From Manduca sexta (lineage: Eukaryota > Arthropoda > Insecta > Lepidoptera > Sphingidae), in the NCBI RefSeq assembly GCF_014839805.1, contig NC_051126.1:8378609-8442608 (forward strand): DNA of 64,000 nt, in the 5' to 3' direction. The translations under genes were made by a program, and so were the position numbers. The notes below the pieces were generated by a model that did not search any database, was not told where the DNA came from, and was given only the letters and a program-made list of their open reading frames with translations. Shown here piece by piece: positions 11,312 through 22,064 of the stretch; the stretch's first letter is position 1; each line of letters begins with the position of its first letter.

Positions 11312-11899
11312 AATGGAGTTGGATGGCGGTCGTCGCCCCTTGCGGCGGCCGTCGTCCGATTCGGACGAGGTGGGCCCATCTCGGGCGGCTCCCGGTTCTG
11401 TCCGGGGGGTGTCGACGGGCTCGGTGTGCGCTCATCCCGCCCCGAGCAGGCAGTGGGGGGGACTCCCTCTCCCATTGTCGCCGTCGCAGATCGTAATCTG
11501 GTGTGGAGGTCTGTGGATATGTCTCGCGCTCCCACTGGACCGAGGGTCTTGGCTTAACCGCCCGGACCGCGAGGAAGAAAACCTCTATAAAAAAAAATCA
11601 CCCCGAATCCCAAGCGGCGGCGCACCGCGAGGGGATGCATGGCCGATGGGTAGTTCGGTCCCGAGTGCGACCCCCGCCAGAGTACCGGCCGACACTCTGC
11701 GCGGGTTACGCTAGGCTTACCCAGGTACAGGGGGCACTGCCTGGGCGGACCGTTATTTCCCCCATACTCGTGGGAATAAGATGGAAACCCAAAAAAAAAA
11801 TAATAAAAAAAGGAGTGCACTGTCGAGGTAGAGTTGCTCTCCGACCGCGACATTACGTTGGCGACTGGGCGTAACACTGCCTCCACCTCGACTGCCGAG
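11312..11899 (+). promoter_or_regulatory. 5' leader of the R1-clade element
   Basis: This GC-rich leader lies between the ribozyme and the first convincing ORF1 sequence. An ATG at 11313 begins one base after the ribozyme and opens a frame to about 11714 (MELDGG, then RRPSSDSDEVG). It may be the true ORF1 start, separated from the rest by frameshifts, or a leader ORF. There is a small palindrome, TCGTCCGATTCGGACGA, near 11351, and two A-rich tracts near 11588 and 11791-11811. Confidence 0.55.
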
Positions 11900-13898
11900 A
11901 TGCGCGGTGGTAGTGGCTCTAAGCCAGGGAAGGCGGTGGCCGCTAGGAGGCGCGCGCCGGCCCGGATCCTGAGCGAGTCCGAGCCGAGCAGTGACTCTTC
12001 GCGGCTACCTAGGCGAATGGCGCGGCAACCCCGTAAGCCGGCCTCAAAAGGCCGCGGGGAGTCCGCACGAGTGGCAGTGGCAGCGCAACGGACCCAGTAT
12101 TGCGCGCCGCTGCCAAAAATTGTGTGGGGCCTCAGCCTCGGATACGGAGGAGGATGACTCCGTGGCCGGGATTAGGGAGGCTTACCAGTCGGCCCTGAGG
12201 GAGGAACGTGTGGCCGAAGCCGCCCGCGCAGTGGAGGAGGAGACAGCGCTCCAGGAAGTGAGGATCGTGGCGCCCTGCCCGAAAATTGCGGCGCCAAAGT
12301 CGGCAAAGGTTCCCACAAAGAACCTCCTCCTTGAGGTGGCGGAGAACATCCGTCACGTCTCAAAAGCGTCCCGGAACCTCAAAGGGACGTTTGTGAAGGC
12401 TCTCAGGGAGGATGCCGCCAAGCTGCAGGAGCGCGCGGAAGAGCCCTCCTCCGCGGAAACCGCGAGACTGGAGGCCATAATAGCCTCCCTCGAGCGGAAG
12501 GTGACGGCACTGGAGGCTGCCTTGGCCACCCAGAACAAAATCCTCGAGGATTTTGTGGCCGGCGACCGCTCCAGGAGCCGAAGGCGGCCTCTAAGAAAAG
12601 GAGGAGGATCGCCTCGAGCGGCATGAGAGACGGATGGAAGCTCTCATGGAGAAAACGCTCGAGGCGATCTCGGCCAAACTCGCCCCAGCGCCCTTCCCAC
12701 GCTCGTCAGTGGCGTCGGTGGTGTCTGGCCCGTCCTGGCCAGCCGTCGGGGAGAGGAGGAGTCGGGCAGCAGCAACACTCGCGGCTCCGCCCAGATCTGC
12801 TGACGTTCCAGCTCCCGCCTCGGCCCCGCTCCTGCAGCCACACCTGTGGCCGAGGAGCCTGCCCAACGCCCGCCGCGTCGGCGTATGCGGGGGTCCAGGA
12901 GGAGAGCGGCGACGCCTCTGCCTCAATCCGCTCCGGCCCCCACAACAGTGGAAGAAGGGGTGGACAGTGGTGGGTAACCGGGGCGGCAGGGGGGAAGAGG
13001 AACAAGAGGAGGACCGGGCCGAAGCCGAACGCCCCAAATGCCGGCCAGAGGCAGAAGGTGGTGCGCAAGGTTGTGCCCCAGCTTCGTCTTCCGAAGAAGG
13101 CTGCCGTCACCCTGACGGTAGCACCGGAGGCAGTAGAACGGGGCACGACCTACGCCCAGGCCCTGCAGGCGGTCAGGGGCAAAGTCGACCTGGCCAGCCT
13201 TGGCATCGGGGTCGGCATGAAGGCGCGACGGGTGGCCACCGGTGCCTACCTTTTCGAGGTGCCCGGACCTGAGTCCGAGGCGAAAGCCGACTCCCTCGTC
13301 ATCAAAATGAGGGAGGCGCTCTGTGGGTTGGAAGACGTTCGCGTCTCCCGGCCCGTCATGACGGCAGAGCTGCGCATCTCAGGGCTTGACGAGTCCGTCA
13401 CCCCTGACGATGTCGCAACGGCTATCGCCAAAATCGGAGAGTGTTCGATCGAGGACCTGAAGGTGGGCCAGGTCAAGATCGAGCACTCGGGTCTGGGCGC
13501 CGCGTGGGCCCAGTGCCCGGCAAAGGTGGCGGATAAGGTCGCCAGGGCAGGACGCGTCCTGGTAGGCTTCGTGTCCGCCGGGGTCCGCTCCTTGAGCCGA
13601 GGCCCCAAAGGTGTTACAGGTGCCTTTGCCGGGGGCACGTAGGTGCTAAATGCACCGCAGGGGTGGACCGCAGCGGGATCTGCTACCGTTGCGGTCTTGA
13701 GGGCCACAAGGCCAAGGGTTGCTCCGCGGAGCCGCATTGCGCAGTGTGCGCAGCTGCCGGCAAACCCGCGGGGCACAGGGTGAGCAGCAAGGATTGCGTC
13801 GCCTCTTCGACCCCCTCCCGCAACCGTCGCGGAGGAGGTGCTGAAGTTGTGACGCGTCCGCAACCGTCCCACCAGTGGAGATGGAGATCGCCCATTAA
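11900..13898 (+). pseudogene. R1-clade ORF1 (Gag-like nucleic-acid-binding protein), frameshifted
   Basis: ORF1 proteins of this clade coat the element's RNA and carry it to the target. The possible start is ATG 11900, unless translation begins at 11313. Recognisable parts are in order: a Ser/Arg-rich amino end (RILSESEPSSDSS); a helical charged region (about 12165-12700) that could form a coiled coil; the conserved central domain (KKAAVTLTV near 13090, AELRISGLDESVTPDDVA near 13365, SGLGAAWAQCP); and three zinc knuckles, namely CYRCLCRGHVGAKC and CYRCGLEGHKAKGC (both C-x2-C-x4-H-x4-C) and a longer-spaced CAVCAAAGKPAGH ending in C. The frame changes near 12060-12130, 12600, 12960, 12990-13000 (GGGGGG run), 13585-13593 and about 13842. 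The last frame ends ...VEMEIAH at TAA 13896-13898. No nonsense substitution was seen within the segments, so the breaks look like single-base indels. Confidence 0.85.
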
Positions 13899-13901
13899 AT
13901 C

Positions 13902-16900
13902 ATGGCACAAAAACATTTCCTCCAGGCGAACATCAATCACTGCGCCAGAGCGCAGGACTTGCTTGTTCAGAGCCTGGCGCAGTGGTCAATCCACGTGGCT
14001 GTAGTCAGCGAGCCGTATTTCGTTCCCCCCCGGGATGACTGGGCAGGGGACTCCGACGGCTCGGTGGCTGTCATCACCAGGGTGCCGCCGGCTCCCCGCC
14101 CTTCGAAAAAAAGTAGCGAAGGGTACCGGATGTGTGGCGGTTCTGTTGGGGGGGGGGGTGTGGGTAGTGGGAGCCTACTTCTCCCCCAACAGATCCCTAG
14201 CCGAATTTGAGAGTTTTCTCATTCGGCTGGGAACCCTGGTGGTGCAAAGCAGCCAGCCCCGCCCTGTGCTTGTCGCCGGCGACTTCAATGCCAAATCCTT
14301 GGCCTGGGGTTCGTCGGTGACGGACGCGCGGGGTAGGGCCCTGGAGGAATGGGCGATCTCCTCAGGACTGGTCGTCCTAAATCGGGGGTCGGAGGACACG
14401 TGCGTGCGGCACAACGGGGGTTCGGTGGTGGACATCACGTTCGCCACCCCGGACCTAGCCCGCCGTGTCCAGGGCTGGAGAGTCCTGGTGGAGGAGGAGA
14501 CGCTGTCCGATCACCGGTACATACGGTTCAGTGTCTCCACTCCCCGGACCAACCAGCCCAGCAACAGTGGAAGTTTGACCTCCCGACGATGGGGCGGCCA
14601 GCGTTGGGCCGTTACGCGGCTCAACCGGGAGGCCGTGAAGGAAGCCGCTCTTGTTCAGGCGTGGTTCCCTGTACCGGCAGGGCCGGTGCGGGTCGAAGAG
14701 GAGGCGGAGTGGTTCGGGGGCAATGTCGCAAATCTGCGACGCGGCCATGCCCCAGGCCCGATGCCTCCCTCCGAAGCGACAGGTGTACTGGTGGTCGGCG
14801 GAGCTCACCCAGTTACGCGCGTCCTGCATGGCTGCGCGCCGTCGACTCGCCAGACACCGCCGCCGTCATTCCCGTCCGCCCGGCGATGATGAACAGGAGC
14901 GGCTGCTTCACGGCCTACACAAGACGGCCAAGAGAGCGCTGCGGGTGGCCATTGCGCAAGCAAAGGCCGCGGCACGTGAGGAGTCTCGGAGAACTCTCGA
15001 CAGCGACCCGTGGGGACGCCCGTACCGCATGGCGTTGAGCAAGCTCCGCCCGTGGGCGCCCCGCTGACGCAGAGTCTCCGAGCCGATCTGGTGACGGACG
15101 TTGTCGCGGCGTTATTTCCGGCCACCCAGGAGGCCATTCCTCCACCGATGGCGCCACGTCCATCGGCGCCATCGTTGTCGATTCCGGCAGAGGATATCCC
15201 GGAGGTTTCGCCTGGAGAGCTCCAGGTGGCAGTGTCTCGGTTGCGGAGCAAAACTCGGCTCCGGGGCTCGACGGTGTACCCGGACGTGTCTGGGTCCTCG
15301 CTGTCGAGTCACTGGGTACGAGGCTCCGTAGCCTTTTCTCCGCGTGCTTTGAGCAGGGCACTTTCCCGTCGCGGTGGAAGACGGGGAAGCTTGTCCTGCT
15401 CAAGAAAGAAGGGAGACCCGCAGAGTCGCCATCGGCCTACCGACCGATCGTGTTGCTCGACGAGGTGTGCAAACTGTTCGAGCGTGTGGTACACGCTCGC
15501 CTCGTCGGGCATCTCGAACGGATCGGCCCGGATCTGGCCGCTTGCCAGTACGGGTTTAGGCGCGGCCGATCCACGATTCACGCGATTCTGCGGGTGAAAG
15601 CACTGGCGGAGGATGCAGTCGCTCGGGGCAGGGTCGTGCTGGCGGTGTCCTTAGACATCGCCAACGCGTTTAACACCATGCCCTGGGCCTGCATCAACGA
15701 GGCACTGCGGTATCACGAGGTGCCACCTTATCTCCGGCGTCTGGTGCGCTCGTACTTGTCAGACAGGTACGTGGTGTATCCGGGCGCTGACGGGTGGCAC
15801 CGTAGAGCGATGTCGTGCGGTGTCCCGCAGGGCTCGGTCCTCGGGCCGCTCCTGTGGAACATCGGCTACGACTGGGTGCTCCGTGGTACCAACCTTCGAG
15901 GCGTCGCCGTCGTCTGCTATGCGGACGACACGCTCGTGACGGCGACGGCCAGGACCTTTCAGAGGGCGTCCCTGCTCGCCTCATTCGGTACCGAATTGGT
16001 GGTGCGCAGGATTCGGCGACTGGGTCTCGCGGTGGCTCTCCACAAGACCGAGGCCCTTGCCTTCCATGGGCCTCGGAGTAGGCCGCCCATCGAGGCCTAC
16101 ATCTCTGTGGAGGGCGTGCGGATACCCGTCGGCTCAAAGATGAAGTATCTCGGTCTTCATCTGGACAGCCGATGGGACTTCCGCGCGCACTTTGAGGCTC
16201 TCGCCGAAGTTGGTACGGACGGCCGGTGCTCTCGGCCGTCTGCTACCAAACGTCGAAGGTCCTGGCAATCCCTGCCGGAATCTGTACGCTGGAGTCGTGC
16301 GGTCTATGGCCCTATACGGTTCTCCCGTATGGGCCAATTCCCTGAACGACCGCTGCGTCAGGCTGCTGCGAAGACCGCAGCGCATGGTGGCGCAGCGTAT
16401 CGTCAGGGGCTACCGCACGATCTCACACGAAGCGGCTTGCGTATTGGCGGGCACTCTGCCCTGGGATCTCGACGCGCGGGCTCTCTCTTCTGTCTTCTGG
16501 TGGCGGGAAGAGAGCTTGCGCCGAGGACAGAGGCTAGCCCCCCAAGAGGTCGAGACCACTCTGGTCTCCCTCCGCAACGCCGCTGTGGAGGAATGGCAGC
16601 TCAGGCTGGAGAGCCCGAGTGCGGGCTTGAGGACCGTCGCGGCAGTGCGACCCGTCCTTCGACAGTGGTTGGACAGGCGCCACGGTGCGCCGACATTCCG
16701 GCTGACGCAGGTGCTCACCGGGCACGGGTGCTTCGGTGCATACCTGTGTCGCATAGCCGGGAAGGAGGAGTCCGCCGCGTGCCACCACTGTGGCAACTGC
16801 CGCGAGGACACGGCCCAACACACTCTCGAGGAGTGCCCAGCCTGGACGGAAGAGCGCAGCGCTCTCTTGGCCGTCATCGGAAGCGACCTCTCGTTGCCGA

Positions 16901-17067
16901 CCGTGGTCGCCGCCATGGTCCGCAGTCGGAGGTCGTGGCGAGCTATGGCCTCCTTCTGCGAGCGTGCCATGTCGCAGAAGGAGGCCGCGGAGCGGGATAG
17001 GGAGCAGACCGATCCCGCCCGCCGCCGCCATAGGAGGAGAAGGAGGCGTCGGGGCGACGGTGTCTAA
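13902..17067 (+). pseudogene. R1-clade ORF2 (endonuclease / reverse transcriptase), frameshifted
   Basis: ORF2 nicks the target and copies the RNA into it. The ATG at 13902 lies one codon after the ORF1 stop, in the same frame. The APE-type endonuclease shows its catalytic set: QANINH, SEPY, GAYFSPN, AGDFNAKS and LSDHR (SDH near 14506-14514). The reverse transcriptase shows YGFRRGRST (about 15548), SLDIANAFN, SCGVPQGSVLGPLLWN and the catalytic YADD at 15918-15929. A C-terminal knuckle, C-x2-C-x9-H-x4-C, starts with CHHC near 16780. The protein ends RRGDGV at TAA 17065-17067. The frame changes five times: the A7 run at 14105-14111, the G run near 14716-14720, about 15055-15063, the A4 run near 15250, and about 16197-16206. 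No in-frame stop lies within the joined segments. As assembled it cannot make active enzyme. Confidence 0.92.
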
Positions 17068-17138
17068 CCCGTCGCCCTGCGCCTCGTGGGCAACCGGGGC
17101 CGCCGCTCCTACCATCCATTAAGGCGGCCCACGGGGTG

Positions 17139-17175
17139 GGCGACAGCGTGAAGGGCTAGGCCTCACGTTGTCGCC
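17139..17175 (+). other. Hairpin in the 3' UTR, 17-bp stem
   Basis: The strand 17139-17155 (GGCGACAGCGTGAAGGG) pairs with 17159-17175 (CCTCACGTTGTCGCC end), allowing G-U pairs and a small internal mismatch, around a 3-nt loop. Confidence 0.7.
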
Positions 17176-17375
17176 GTCGCCACAGCGACGCTCGGCGTGC
17201 GGGGAACGGACCTTTCCCCGCCGAGTCGGGCCGCGAAAGCGGCACTGCGCAGGGGCGGTTCCGGCGCAATCCATGCGTTCTGCTCAGGTTTTCCCGGAGC
17301 CGTCCCTAATGCGCCGATGATGGCCCACGCGGGGTTTTTTAGTCGGTATTCCGGTGCGCTAAGTCTGGTAGGGAC

Positions 17376-17428
17376 CCACCCAGCGACCGCCCATTACATC
17401 TCGGGCGACTCCTAGCATCGCTGGGTGG
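17376..17428 (+). other. Second 3' UTR hairpin, perfect 11-bp arms
   Basis: CCACCCAGCGA at 17376-17386 is the exact reverse complement of TCGCTGGGTGG at 17418-17428, with a 31-nt loop. Confidence 0.75.
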
Positions 17429-17509
17429 AAGGCGCCGGTGAGTCCGACACTCCCCGCCTCATCGGAGGTGGGGGGTCCGTAAATGGATTTTCCCCGCGAC
17501 ACAAAAAAA

Positions 17510-17542
<33 letters not shown>

Positions 17543-17547
<5 letters not shown>

Positions 17548-17557
17548 CAGAACTCGG
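17543..17557 (+). repeat. Right target-site duplication of the R1-clade element
   Basis: GTTTCCAGAACTCGG follows the poly(A) tail directly and matches the sequence before the element exactly, which marks the insertion as recent. Confidence 0.95.
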
Positions 17558-18616
17558 CTTTGTTCATTCAAAATGATTGATACGAAAAGTTTAAAGTACC
17601 TTAACGATAGGATTCATAGATTATGAATCTAAATTGATTTTTTTAATCCAACCTCACGTTGATCCTAAACTTTTAATCATAAAGTTTTAAAAGGGTACGT
17701 GATTTCGTTCAAATAAAGTTGTAAAAACACTGAGATCATAATATATTTACATTCAAATCGCTTGAAAAATTCGTGACGACTAAATTAAATTAGTTTGTAT
17801 AACAAGTTTTAGAATATAAATTAAAGAATTTGGCTATCAAATATGCCCGAGTGCATTATTTAAAAAATGAGAACGCAATTAATTTGTTATACTCTTTAAC
17901 TCAACATGTCATTAAAAATTAAATATTAAAATACATTTATCACTTGACCACAGTCCGCTGACATAGCATATACCTATCTAGAAATGCTAAAAGATACTCA
18001 TCAAGAATAAACAGACACACATTTAACAGATTAAATTGGTGATCGCAATTTGGGAACATACTATCAGCGACAAATCAAGCCAACCTGTGACCTTTACGTG
18101 AGTTTAGAACATGTGTGGACGAGCATCGATTTAGATAAGCGAAGACCTAAAATACCAAATAGGCAAGAGACAAATTACTTAGAATTTGAAACTTATATGT
18201 TATAGAGCGAGTGATAAAACTTATCGTATAGAAACTTAGATACATTCATCATGGTTGTACTCAATGAAACATTACTAATATAATTACGGTGAAACAAAAA
18301 CCTAACCAAAGATGCTTTATAGCAAAATTACTGTTAAAAGAGAAAATCTGAAAGTCAACTGAAATGAAAGAAACTCAAGTACGAAGACGCAATCAAAAAT
18401 AAAATCGCGACGTAAAATCACCAACTGTCAATAATTCATTCGGTATTAAAGCGGAAAAGGAAGCGCCCTTATTTTTCTAGAATAAATAGAACCTCTTTAG
18501 TGCAGACAGTGGATGAAGCTTTTGGTAGTATTTCAGTGCGCTTTCTGTTCAGTATTAGCGCTATTACGTAATGAAGCTCGCCTGTACTTTGTTACGAAAA
18601 ACTATTTTTTGTTCAG
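17558..18616. other. AT-rich non-coding stretch
   Basis: Intronic if the + strand gene is real. No repeat was recognised. Confidence 0.4.
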
Positions 18617-18658
18617 CGACTGCAGAGGTTTGGGGCGCGTACGTTTCGACTGGCCAAG
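18617..18658 (+). CDS. Candidate 42-nt cassette microexon of the split gene
   Basis: The acceptor CTATTTTTTGTTCAG and the donor CCAAG|GTAATA bracket 42 nt that are clearly GC-richer than the flanks. The length is a multiple of three. In the phase set by the 9452-9604 and 47385-47477 exons the frame is open (DCRGLGRVRFDWP, with a junction residue on each side). Its inclusion would therefore add 14 residues without changing the frame. The evidence is splice motifs, phase and composition only, and chance is possible for so short a piece. Confidence 0.3.
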
Positions 18659-19612
18659 GTAATATTCCTTAAAGGCTTTGAAATCTGGACGAATTTTATT
18701 CAAGGCATAAGAGGTCTTAGTACTATTATAATATCATTGGAGGTCATCCGTAATAGATTATTTTCAGAGCAAGTGATCCGATACCACCAAGGATTTACTA
18801 CTATGCCCAAAAAAAAAAAATCAACAATTTTTGTACACGTTTTTTGGAAGGCTTCAAATCTGATGCTTGGTGATAATTTTACAATTCACATAACTTAGAT
18901 TTATCAAACCGATTCTAAATTCATGAACGGTCACGCAAAGGATGTAGGCTGTATTAAGGTTTTATGTCATACATTATTCTTTGGCGGTATGTTTAAAGAT
19001 ATTTCAGATATAGCCCTCAATGATTAAGATGCTATTATTAAATCCGGCTAAGCAAATCGTAAGTATTAAAATATTAGCACATAAAGCCCGCTGGAAAAGG
19101 CACCTTACACCTCGACCCCGCAGCTGGCATCTAGAAAACAATTAAATTCCTTCTCAGTTGAGTCCGGGCTGTGTGTAGTGAAGTAGAAATAGCCGCTATC
19201 GGGCTGTTAACTCGGTCACTGTTATGTGAATGTAGAAATAATTAAAATTAAAACACGTGAAGTTATTACATAAAGCTGATTTTACAGGAATTAATCAATT
19301 ATTGTTTTATCTATCTCAATAAATAATAATTGTCATTGTTTGGCTTACACTACTGTATAATGTAACCTGTAATAATTTGCACTGAATATATAGCACTCAC
19401 AAAGTGATGATAATTTGTTTAATTGTTGGCATCAGGGTAACTCTTTCTCATTCATATATACATCCTTATTATCTTCTACTTCGGTCTATTTTAACCTCAT
19501 CTTCAGATACTTTAAAATCTACGCAAAATATATGCTGTAGTTACAGCAGAAATGGACTTGTATAACAAGCCTTATCGCCTTCTTTATTATTACTTGAATA
19601 ATATTTAAAACT
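18659..19612. other. AT-rich non-coding stretch
   Basis: No exon or repeat could be supported. Confidence 0.4.
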
Positions 19613-19898
19613 ACATACATACATAACATCACGCATTTATCCCCGAAGGGGTATGCAGAGGCGCAACTAGGGCACCCACTTTTCGCCAAATATGTTTCGT
19701 CCCATGATGTGATAGGGGGCGAGCCTATCGCCATATCGGGCATAAATTCCAGACTCCGGGCTGATACTGAGCAGAAAAACCCAAATATCATTTTGCTCGA
19801 CCCGGGATTCGAACCCAGGACATCAGAGCGCTATTGTACCGGACATGATACCGACGGCAATACAACTACGCCACCGAGGCAGTCGGGCACCGAGGCAT
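19613..19898 (-). mobile_element. tRNA-derived SINE, family B, full length
   Basis: On the - strand the head reads TGCCTCGGTGGCGTAGTTGT (A box) and then GGTTCGAATCCCGGGTCGAG (B box). The body matches copies at 5653, 46397 and 60940 (GTTTTTCTGCTCAGTATCAG, GCCCGATATGGCGATAGGC). The tail is ATGTATGTATGTAG. The first bases of the head are duplicated (ACCGAGGCA twice, at about 19873 and 19889). Confidence 0.8.
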
Positions 19899-20145
19899 AT
19901 TTAAAACTAATTTCATTTTAATATCAAATCAGGTGTATAAACGAAGACAGTAACCCGAGTGCGGATGTAACGGTCGCCTCGGTTGCGGACACGATCCGCC
20001 CAAGATTGCAACATTAGAACTCTTATACAATCTGTTACTAAGAGCTTATCTCACTCAGAGCTCAGTTCATAGCGTGCAAGAAGTCCTTTGCAATGAGGGA
20101 CTATGCACGAGTAACATTTTATAAACTATAAAAACATTGGTACAT

Positions 20146-20277
20146 TCAAATTAAACTACTCTTCGGATTTTATCGCGATTTTTTATATTTTAGTTCTTCC
20201 GACTTTTCGAAGACTTTTCAGCCTTCATGGTCACGAAGGGGATTGAGGTGTTGTTCATCCGCAAAGTCAAAGTTACA
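20146..20277 (+). mobile_element. MITE-like family D, left part
   Basis: The copy has the left arm (TCTTCGGATTTTATCGCG), the core CTTTTCAGCCTTCATGGTCA and TTGAGGTGTTGTTCATCCGC, but stops before the right arm. Confidence 0.6.
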
Positions 20278-22033
20278 ATAAATGGTACATTATTCTACGC
20301 TATCTAGTAAACCAAATAAAATGCATTTAATGATTCTTAATATCTATGGTCATACATTTGATAAGCCAGTGTTTTATACTCTATGGACGAAATCTAAACA
20401 TAAAAATTCGTGGGCGTTAATAGTAATACAAACCTAATGCTTACATAATTATAGTATTGTTATATTTAAGTTAGATATTATTTATACTGTAAATTCTAAT
20501 TGGAGTTTGATTTTCACACGTCTTACCTACTTTTATCATAGGTTTTATTGATATGTATTGCCAATGCGCAAAAAACTCAATTTATAATATAATAATATTA
20601 ATAATTAAATTACGTAATTATAGATATTATATAAAAAGCAAGTCCGCTAAAATCTTTGTAATGTCTAAAGATTCTTCTACTCAAATAAAAACAAATATTT
20701 GAAAAGCTTACTGAGATTGTTATCTGTAATCTCATCTTTTAAAAGCCTCAAAGAAATTCTTTGGGGAAATAATGCTTTTGAAAGCAGTTTCACAGAATTC
20801 ATATTGAAAATTTTATTTACGATGACTAAATATAAAGTTTGTTAGGTTAATTTATTTATGGCAAATTATATACATATAGAAATATGATAGTCTAGAATAA
20901 ACTGAATGGTTTGTATACAATCTTACTGAATTCATATAAAAAAGTATAATTGTTGAAAAGTGTGAAACAAAGTTATAATAATCCAATAAAAAATAAGATA
21001 TAGTGTTATATTAATAAATGATTACTATTAACTAAAATGTGAAGAAAACAAACTAATGTTGCGACCTATAGCCGCAGCGAATGTCTAATACAGAAAAGAA
21101 ACAGTTATTTGGCCGCAGAGTCTCTTTGTCTCTTTTACCATAGTGGCAAATAAATTGTGAGGGTATGGCTCTATTCTCTATAAATAAAATAGCTAAAGCT
21201 CAAAAATTTGTCGTGAAACAGAGCCATCTAGCGGAAACATGAAATACTATTATGTATAAACTTGAATATAAAACCTTTCACTGAGGTAACACTCAAGTGA
21301 GCCTTAGTTAATAAGTTGTTCAGTAGGTGGCGCTGTTATAGTTAAGTTATGTAATAAATGTCATTACAAACTGACAACATCTTAAAACTTTACGAGGCCT
21401 TTCAAAATATTCAGTGCTAACTTAAATTGAGAATGTCATTACGCTTTGCCATTTTATCACGATTTGGGGCAATTAAACTTCAACAAAAAATTGAAGTAAT
21501 CGATGCACCGTTACCTACTCCTTTAGGTTAAAAAGGTGCGGATGCGTGGTATGCAATCCGAAATATAATTCATAAGTGAAAACTTTTTACTTAAAAAAAA
21601 ATTGCATCTTTACAACTGGCGCAAACTCATTTTCAAGTAATAAAACAATGCAAACATCCAATCTCTAACGGTTAGCAAGCCAACGAGACACGAGTAGACA
21701 AATATTTGTGTGACCCACAATTATCTGAGATCTGGGTGCTGTTACACTAACATGGGCGTATTCCGTAGAAAATAGGGGCAGTGACCCCCAGAGTACTAAA
21801 CTGAAAAAAATATAGTATGTTGTCCGCGGAAAATTCACATGTTGAATTAAAGAATATGAATCAATTCTAAAGTGCAAAGTTTAGATCCACATCTGGAGTT
21901 GGTATCGGAATGAGTATGAGTCATGAATTAATATTTACATGACAAAAAGTTTTGTCACGCAAGTATCGAAACATTAAACTATCTTTATAAAATAATATCA
22001 GTCAATAATATCAATACACACAAAGCTCAAACA
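20278..22033. other. AT-rich non-coding stretch
   Basis: No gene, splice-flanked exon or recognised repeat was found. Confidence 0.4.
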
Positions 22034-22064
22034 ATAGTTCAACATTTGGTACAATTCCTTCGTT
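22034..22064 (+). repeat. 31-bp direct repeat, left copy
   Basis: An exact 31-base repeat (starting ATAGTTCAACATTTGG, ending CCTTCGTT) recurs at 22169-22199. The two copies bracket a half-length family D element. Confidence 0.9.

Larger units (their letters stand above)
17068..17512 (+). promoter_or_regulatory. 3' UTR of the R1-clade element
   Basis: This GC-rich 3' UTR ends in a short A-rich spacer (ACAAAAAAATAT) before the poly(A) tail. The segment near 17325-17350, including GCGGGGTTTTTTAGTCGGTA, resembles motifs common to lepidopteran R1-type 3' ends. It contains two hairpins. In this class the reverse transcriptase recognises the 3' UTR to start copying. Confidence 0.7.
11223..17542 (+). 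mobile_element. Full-length R1-clade non-LTR retrotransposon
   Basis: About 6.3 kb of GC-rich sequence stands out sharply from the AT-rich flanks. It has a 5' HDV-like ribozyme, a leader, ORF1 with three zinc knuckles, ORF2 with APE-type endonuclease and reverse transcriptase, a structured 3' UTR and a 30-nt poly(A) tail at 17513-17542. It is flanked by exact target-site duplications, so it arrived by target-primed reverse transcription and is complete at both ends. The ORF2 opening (LQANINHCARAQDLL) and the ORF1 zinc-knuckle block are typical of the R1 clade. The target is ordinary AT-rich DNA rather than 28S rDNA, so this is a lineage, or a copy, without the rDNA site preference. Both ORFs carry frameshifts. 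The orientation is the same as the surrounding split gene, within whose long intron it lies. Confidence 0.93.

Noticed and set aside
11206..17571. Many long open frames on the - strand and in shifted frames across the R1 element
   Set aside because: They are shadows caused by the high GC content. Only the frames carrying zinc-knuckle, endonuclease and reverse-transcriptase motifs are kept.
19801..19900. tRNA genes at B-box sequences (also near 5665, 46440 and 60985)
   Set aside because: Each is followed by the same SINE body and lacks a complete cloverleaf, so these are tRNA-derived SINE heads.
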